A program made the position numbers and the translations under genes. 64,000 nucleotides of DNA, from the NCBI RefSeq assembly GCF_003046585.1, contig NZ_QAAE01000005.1, positions 124,001 through 188,000 of the forward strand, read 5' to 3'. This DNA comes from Nitrosomonas aestuarii. GTDB taxonomy: Bacteria > Pseudomonadota > Gammaproteobacteria > Burkholderiales > Nitrosomonadaceae. Shown piece by piece: positions 59,888-64,000 of this stretch. The stretch's first letter is position 1. The number at the start of each line of letters is the position of its first letter. The notes under the pieces are model-generated. The model did no database searches and had not been told where the DNA came from. It saw nothing but the letters and a program-made list of their open reading frames with translations.

Positions 59888-60634
59888 ATGAAACAACAGT
59901 CAAATACAACCTTAACAGCTACAATTCTAATAATGGCCTCCCTGATGATATCGGCAACTGCCCATGCTGTGGTGTTCACCGACGCAGGTGCCTCACTGCA
60001 GAAAATACTGAATGATATTACAGTCGCTCCTGCCTCGAAAAACAGCAGTATCGATGTGAATACCGATCAGATTAAACTCGACAGTCAATGGCGGGTAGCC
60101 GGTAGTGGTGGTTCATATAGTCAAATCATTATAGAGCTTTCGGGAAATGCCGGAATCAATACACTGGGTATTTATGACGTCACCAATCCTCTGAATATGG
60201 TTACATTATATGCAGGTGTGGACAGTGCTGGCGCACAAAAATTATTAACTTTTGCGAATGACGGGTCAGTACTGATTAACTTTGCAGATACGGGCGTTGA
60301 TTTTGCCGGAAATGCGTTTGGTTATTTTTTGAATACCGGAACTCATATTTTTTATAGTGATACTGATTTAAATGCGGACGCAGTAGATCACATGGTTGCT
60401 TATCAGGGTCAAGGAGTCGATGTAATTGATCTTCCAGCAACACTTCCGGGCGCTTGGGTTGGAAATGAATACATCATGGCCTGGGAAGACCAGTTTGGTG
60501 GCGGGGATGCAAATTATAGTGACCTTGTTTTGATTATAGAATCTGTCTATCCAATGCCGGAGCCATCAATGCTTGCATTGCTTGGTATCGGCATTGTCGG
60601 TTTCATTGGCAGTCGATCCAAGAAAAGAATATAA
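59888..60634 (+). CDS. PEP-CTERM protein with a DUF4114-like domain
   Basis: This encodes 248 residues from ATG 59888, with GGAG about nine bases upstream; a TTG at 59873 is also in frame. The signal peptide (I-L-I-M-A-S-L-M-I-S-A-T-A-H-A) leads into a beta-rich secreted domain ending F-G-G-G-D-A-N-Y-S-D-L-V-L, which is the DUF4114 block. The C-terminus (M-P-E-P-S-M-L-A-L-L-G-I-G-I-V-G-F-I) has the P-E-P motif, a hydrophobic helix and a basic end (S-R-S-K-K-R): a PEP-CTERM sorting signal for the EpsH/exosortase system. The exosortase is not in the window. Confidence 0.9.
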   Translation: MKQQSNTTLTATILIMASLMISATAHAVVFTDAGASLQKILNDITVAPASKNSSIDVNTDQIKLDSQWRVAGSGGSYSQIIIELSGNAGINTLGIYDVTNPLNMVTLYAGVDSAGAQKLLTFANDGSVLINFADTGVDFAGNAFGYFLNTGTHIFYSDTDLNADAVDHMVAYQGQGVDVIDLPATLPGAWVGNEYIMAWEDQFGGGDANYSDLVLIIESVYPMPEPSMLALLGIGIVGFIGSRSKKRI

Positions 60635-60664
60635 AAAAATAAATAGCATCAACTTATTTTCATT

Positions 60665-60699
60665 AATCTCATAGAACAGCCTTCTATGAGATTTTTTTT
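60665..60699 (+). terminator. Rho-independent terminator after the PEP-CTERM gene
   Basis: Twelve perfect pairs (AATCTCATAGAA with TTCTATGAGATT) around a five-base loop, followed by a T run. It ends the PEP-CTERM transcript about 30 bases after its stop. Confidence 0.9.
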
Positions 60700-60860
60700 A
60701 TCAATAAAACGGCTGCTCCACTATTTATTGCTTCTATATAGCGCATAAAGCGCATCAGATCAAAGAATACACAATCGATTTTTGTAATTAAATACCAAGA
60801 CAGATATGAACTCCTTTGATTTACTGTAAAATAACGGTTATATCAATATTTATTCAGTAA

Positions 60861-61949
60861 TTGCAAAAATACACCGTGACCGCTCATCCATCTGATAATA
60901 ATAATCCAGCTAATCCAACCTCAACGTCCCTCTCCTATCGTGATGCCGGTGTTGATATCGATGCCGGTGATCGTCTGGTGCAAAATATCAAGCCGCTTGC
61001 AAAACGCACAATTCGCCCGGAAGTATTAACCGGCTTAGGTGGATTTGGTGCGTTGTTCGAGATTTCCAGAAAATACCAGAATCCAGTACTGGTATCTGGC
61101 ACCGACGGCGTGGGAACCAAGTTAAAACTTGCATTTCAATTGAACAAACATGACAGCATCGGCATTGATCTGGTTGCCATGAGCGTTAATGATATTCTGG
61201 TATTGGGCGCTGAGCCGTTATTTTTTCTGGATTATTACGCATGTGGCAAACTCGATGTGGATACGGCAACCGCAGTTGTCAGCGGTATAGCAGCAGGTTG
61301 CGAACAGGCGGGCTGCACACTCATTGGTGGCGAAACAGCCGAGATGCCGGACATGTATCCTTCTGGAGAATATGATCTGGCCGGGTTCGCCGTGGGGGTC
61401 GTGGAAAAAGCACAGATTATCAGTGGTGTAACCATTCAAGCGGGGGATGCCGTGATTGGTCTGGCATCGAGCGGCGCGCACTCAAACGGTTACTCGTTGA
61501 TACGCAAGATTATTAGCAGCAACCAGATCGATATATCACAGGATTTTCACGGCAAACCGCTTAGCGATGTCATTATGACACCGACGCGTATTTACGCCAG
61601 ACCTTTGTTGACTTTGATGAAACAATTGCCTGTTAAAGGTCTGGCACATATTACCGGTGGTGGCTTGATCGAAAACCTGCCACGTATTTTGCCGGATCAT
61701 GCGGTTGCCGTGCTGCACAAAGAAAGCTGGGATATCCCCCCACTCTTTCACTGGTTGCAACAACAAGGCAATATCAGCGATGCTGAAATGTTCAGGGTAT
61801 TCAATAGCGGCATTGGCATGGTTGTGGTTGTCGGTGCTGATCAGACAAATGCCGCCATGGATTGCTTGCGCAAGGCAGGTGAAACGGTCTGGCAAATAGG
61901 CGAAATAAAGGAACGCACACCCGGTCACTCCGCTACTGTACTTATATAG
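60861..61949 (+). CDS. purM: Phosphoribosylformylglycinamidine cyclo-ligase
   Basis: This encodes 362 residues from a TTG at 60861; a GTG at 60876 is also possible, and no ATG occurs before the conserved core. The core has [33 protein letters not shown] and S-N-G-Y-S-L-I-R-K. The enzyme closes the imidazole ring in purine synthesis (AIR from FGAM). It runs into purN 21 bases later. Confidence 0.95.
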   Translation: MQKYTVTAHPSDNNNPANPTSTSLSYRDAGVDIDAGDRLVQNIKPLAKRTIRPEVLTGLGGFGALFEISRKYQNPVLVSGTDGVGTKLKLAFQLNKHDSIGIDLVAMSVNDILVLGAEPLFFLDYYACGKLDVDTATAVVSGIAAGCEQAGCTLIGGETAEMPDMYPSGEYDLAGFAVGVVEKAQIISGVTIQAGDAVIGLASSGAHSNGYSLIRKIISSNQIDISQDFHGKPLSDVIMTPTRIYARPLLTLMKQLPVKGLAHITGGGLIENLPRILPDHAVAVLHKESWDIPPLFHWLQQQGNISDAEMFRVFNSGIGMVVVVGADQTNAAMDCLRKAGETVWQIGEIKERTPGHSATVLI

Positions 61950-61970
61950 GCATCTTTATCAGAATCGGTT

Positions 61971-62609
61971 ATGAAAACGCTTGTTATTTTGATATCCGGC
62001 CGTGGTAGCAATATGCAGGCTTTGCTGGAAGCTCAATTACCAGTCGACCGTATTGTGGTAGTCAGCAACAACCCCGATGCAGAGGGATTAAAGACCGCTG
62101 CAGCGTTGGGTATTCAGACTGCAACCATTGATCACCGCGTTTTTTCGAATCGCGAAGCCTTTGATACAGCACTGGCTGAAGAAATCGACCATTATCAACC
62201 TGAGTTGATTGCACTTGCCGGTTTTATGCGCATTCTGACCCGCGATTTCGTTTTGCGCTATCAGGGCCGACTGATGAATATTCATCCATCCTTATTACCT
62301 GCATTTCCGGGTCTGCATACCCATCAGCGTGCATTGCAGGAAGGCGTTAAAATTCATGGATGCACAGTACATTTTGTAACGTCTGCATTGGATCATGGGC
62401 CCATTGTAATACAAGCGGCCATCCCAATATTGGCGAATGACACCTGTCAGACACTCGCCAAGCGGGTGCTGCAACAGGAGCATCGCATTTATTCTCAGGC
62501 TGTTTGTTGGTTTATGCATGGTCGTATCAAACTTTGCGGCAACACAGTTACAGTCTCTGAAACCGGTATTCATGATTTCGTTATCTTTTCACCGGGATTG
62601 CAGGAATGA
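61971..62609 (+). CDS. purN: Phosphoribosylglycinamide formyltransferase
   Basis: This encodes 212 residues. It starts V-I-L-I-S-G-R-G-S-N-M-Q-A-L-L and has M-N-I-H-P-S-L-L-P-A-F-P-G, holding catalytic Asn and His, and A-L-D-H-G-P-I-V with the third catalytic residue. It transfers the formyl group of 10-formyl-THF to GAR. It follows purM and shares the ATGA overlap with the next gene. Confidence 0.96.
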   Translation: MKTLVILISGRGSNMQALLEAQLPVDRIVVVSNNPDAEGLKTAAALGIQTATIDHRVFSNREAFDTALAEEIDHYQPELIALAGFMRILTRDFVLRYQGRLMNIHPSLLPAFPGLHTHQRALQEGVKIHGCTVHFVTSALDHGPIVIQAAIPILANDTCQTLAKRVLQQEHRIYSQAVCWFMHGRIKLCGNTVTVSETGIHDFVIFSPGLQE

Positions 62610-63388
62610 AATTTTTGTTGGTGCTTTTTATGCTCTGGGGACATGAGTTTTCAGCTCTGGCTGCTGAAAAAAAAACCGAAATTGAAACAGTAACTGAATT
62701 ACCCACTCGCATTCATATCAGCTACACCGTAAAAACAGGCATTGGTCTTGGCGAATTAAATGAAATTGTCGACGTCAGTCAAAAAAGCGACACCCATACT
62801 TTTAACATTAGCAGTAATGCGCAGGCAATCGGTGTTTTCAGAGTAATCAAGCCTGGCAATATTATTCGTGAAAGTAAAGGCATGATTACAGGAGATGGCC
62901 TACAACCAAGTTTTTACTCTGACCAGCGTGCAAACAATGAACCCAGCCTGGCATTATTTGACTGGAAAAATCAGACGCTAACGCTCAGGCATGAAGGCAA
63001 AGAAGTCCAAAAAACACTGGCAGCAGGCACACTGGACCGGCTAAGCCTGTCTTATAGTTTCATTTTCTCACCGCCGAACCGAATTGAAGCTGGTAATATA
63101 CTGGATATTCATGTAACCGATGGGCGCAGTCTGCAACGCATACAGTACAGAATCAGCAAAGAAAAGCTGAAGACGCCATTGGGTGAGCTGGAAACAATTG
63201 TATTGACAAAACAAACAGCCGGCGAGGACAAAGAGCAAAGAAAAATCTGGCTTGCACTACGCTATCATATGGTACCGGTGCGTATTCAATCGGTTGAGAA
63301 AGACGGTCTGGAAGTTGAAAAAATGGTTGCCGAGCTAAGTCTGAGTTATCCAGATGATTCAGATAACAGATCTTGTTGCAAACGTTAA
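62606..63388 (+). CDS. DUF3108 periplasmic protein
   Basis: This encodes 260 residues, overlapping the purN stop by four bases. The N-terminal hydrophobic segment (F-L-L-V-L-F-M-L-W-G-H-E-F-S-A-L-A) is a signal peptide. The rest is beta-rich, with I-S-Y-T-V-K-T-G-I-G-L-G-E, Q-P-S-F-Y-S-D-Q-R and W-L-A-L-R-Y-H-M-V-P-V-R-I, all DUF3108 patterns. It is often found after purN in betaproteobacteria. No function known. Confidence 0.88.
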   Translation: MKFLLVLFMLWGHEFSALAAEKKTEIETVTELPTRIHISYTVKTGIGLGELNEIVDVSQKSDTHTFNISSNAQAIGVFRVIKPGNIIRESKGMITGDGLQPSFYSDQRANNEPSLALFDWKNQTLTLRHEGKEVQKTLAAGTLDRLSLSYSFIFSPPNRIEAGNILDIHVTDGRSLQRIQYRISKEKLKTPLGELETIVLTKQTAGEDKEQRKIWLALRYHMVPVRIQSVEKDGLEVEKMVAELSLSYPDDSDNRSCCKR

Positions 63389-63425
63389 TTCATTCATAAA
63401 CCATCAATAATATCCAATAATTAAT

Positions 63426-64000
63426 ATGCACCTGACACCCTCACAACTGGACAAGGCGGTTATCGCCATACGTACGCTATTGCCCCTGGAATATCCGGCG
63501 GATGCCATTTTAAGGCGTTTTTTCCAGGAAAACCCAAAACTCGGCGCATACGACCGGACATTTATCGCAGAAACCGCCTTTGGCATTTTACGTCACAGGT
63601 TATTTCTGGAGCATATCGTTGATTCAGTTACTCCCCGCTCATTATTGCTGGCTTATCTGGTTCGATTCCAGGGCGTGAATTTACGGGAACTGAAAGCATG
63701 GGCCAGGGAATCCGAAATAAAATGGCTGCCGAGCATTAAAGCCGTCAAAATAGTATCTCAGCCACTGTCAATTCAGGCTGAACTTCCGGATTGGCTGGTG
63801 GAAAAATTACAACATTTTATGCCGGATGCAGAGATTCTGAACTTGGGACTCTCACTGCAGAAAACAGCACCGCTGGACTTGCGTGTAAACACATTGCTGG
63901 CAAAACGCGAACAGGTTCTCGAAGCACTGCTACAGGATGATATCCGAGCCGAACTTATGCCTTTTTCTCCCTGTGGCATCCGTCTGCTTGATAAACCCGC
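63426..64000 (+). CDS. RsmB-type 16S rRNA (cytosine-5) methyltransferase, N-terminal part
   Basis: Open to the right edge from an ATG at 63426, giving about 191 residues. The N-terminal helical NusB-like region (F-Q-E-N-P-K-L-G-A-Y-D-R-T-F-I-A-E-T-A-F) and L-D-L-R-V-N-T before the edge match the RsmB/NOP family, whose catalytic domain lies beyond the window. It methylates 16S rRNA. Position after purN and DUF3108 is common in relatives. Confidence 0.8.
   Translation, partial: MHLTPSQLDKAVIAIRTLLPLEYPADAILRRFFQENPKLGAYDRTFIAETAFGILRHRLFLEHIVDSVTPRSLLLAYLVRFQGVNLRELKAWARESEIKWLPSIKAVKIVSQPLSIQAELPDWLVEKLQHFMPDAEILNLGLSLQKTAPLDLRVNTLLAKREQVLEALLQDDIRAELMPFSPCGIRLLDKP

Overview
The window looks like chromosome of an ammonia-oxidising betaproteobacterium of the Nitrosomonas type. 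The strongest marker is a complete nitrosocyanin gene (52725-53141, minus) with all four red-copper ligands. It is supported by an N-type (Dibrova-type) F-ATPase operon, betaproteobacterial-style housekeeping genes (CysG, YgfZ, PurM/PurN, RsmB) and a PEP-CTERM protein. Base composition is moderate to AT-rich, most so in the intergenic stretches. 

Layout. 0-6 kb: small secreted proteins, a remnant of a leishmanolysin-like protease, and a putative zinc-acquisition block in which a ZnuD-like TonB-dependent receptor sits between two paralogous secreted proteins. The receptor's signal peptide is interrupted by a frameshift at a run of ten T. 5.9-9.3 kb: a di-heme cytochrome c peroxidase with a His-rich linker and a His-tailed periplasmic partner, bracketed by decayed IS4- and IS256-type transposase genes. 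9.5-13.8 kb: a lipoprotein, a small conserved protein, a stand-alone KamA-family radical SAM enzyme and a YugP-type membrane protease. 13.8-24 kb: a type II secretion-like operon (G-F-E, PilM/N/O/P-like assembly proteins, secretin, extra pseudopilins). 24-28.5 kb: CysG, tRNA-Arg(CCU), TrxB, an Smr protein, a DksA/TraR-type zinc-finger protein and a PrxQ/Bcp peroxiredoxin. 28.8-38 kb: an enlarged YeiH-type transporter with a 43-residue membrane peptide, a Usp, a thiolase, a BarA-like hybrid kinase and YgfZ. 38.2-44.3 kb: the N-ATPase operon atpDCQBEFAG, which has no atpR and an altered rotor subunit. 44.7-52.5 kb: a flippase, an M50 protease with CBS domains, a PhnD-like binding protein translationally coupled to a GGDEF/EAL protein, and a TehA/SLAC1-type transporter. 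52.7-59.3 kb: nitrosocyanin, then glucokinase, alpha-glucan phosphorylase, a DUF5752 protein and a TreT-like glycosyltransferase. 59.9-64 kb: a PEP-CTERM/DUF4114 protein, purM-purN, a DUF3108 protein and the start of rsmB. 

How the genes fit together. Three coherent systems stand out: zinc or metal uptake (receptor plus paired secreted proteins); the hybrid secretion/pseudopilus operon; and a carbon-storage/osmolyte module (glucan phosphorolysis, glucose phosphorylation, trehalose-type glycosyl transfer). A dispersed noncoding repeat with imperfect inverted ends occurs in at least four places (44.5, 47.7, 54.6 and 59.4 kb), always between genes and next to accessory modules. The most promising oddities are the poly-T frameshift in the receptor, the N-ATPase rotor substitution together with the missing atpR, the KamA-like enzyme lacking the lysine-binding aspartates, and the repeat family. 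All functional calls come from reading the sequence and motifs; no database search was run.
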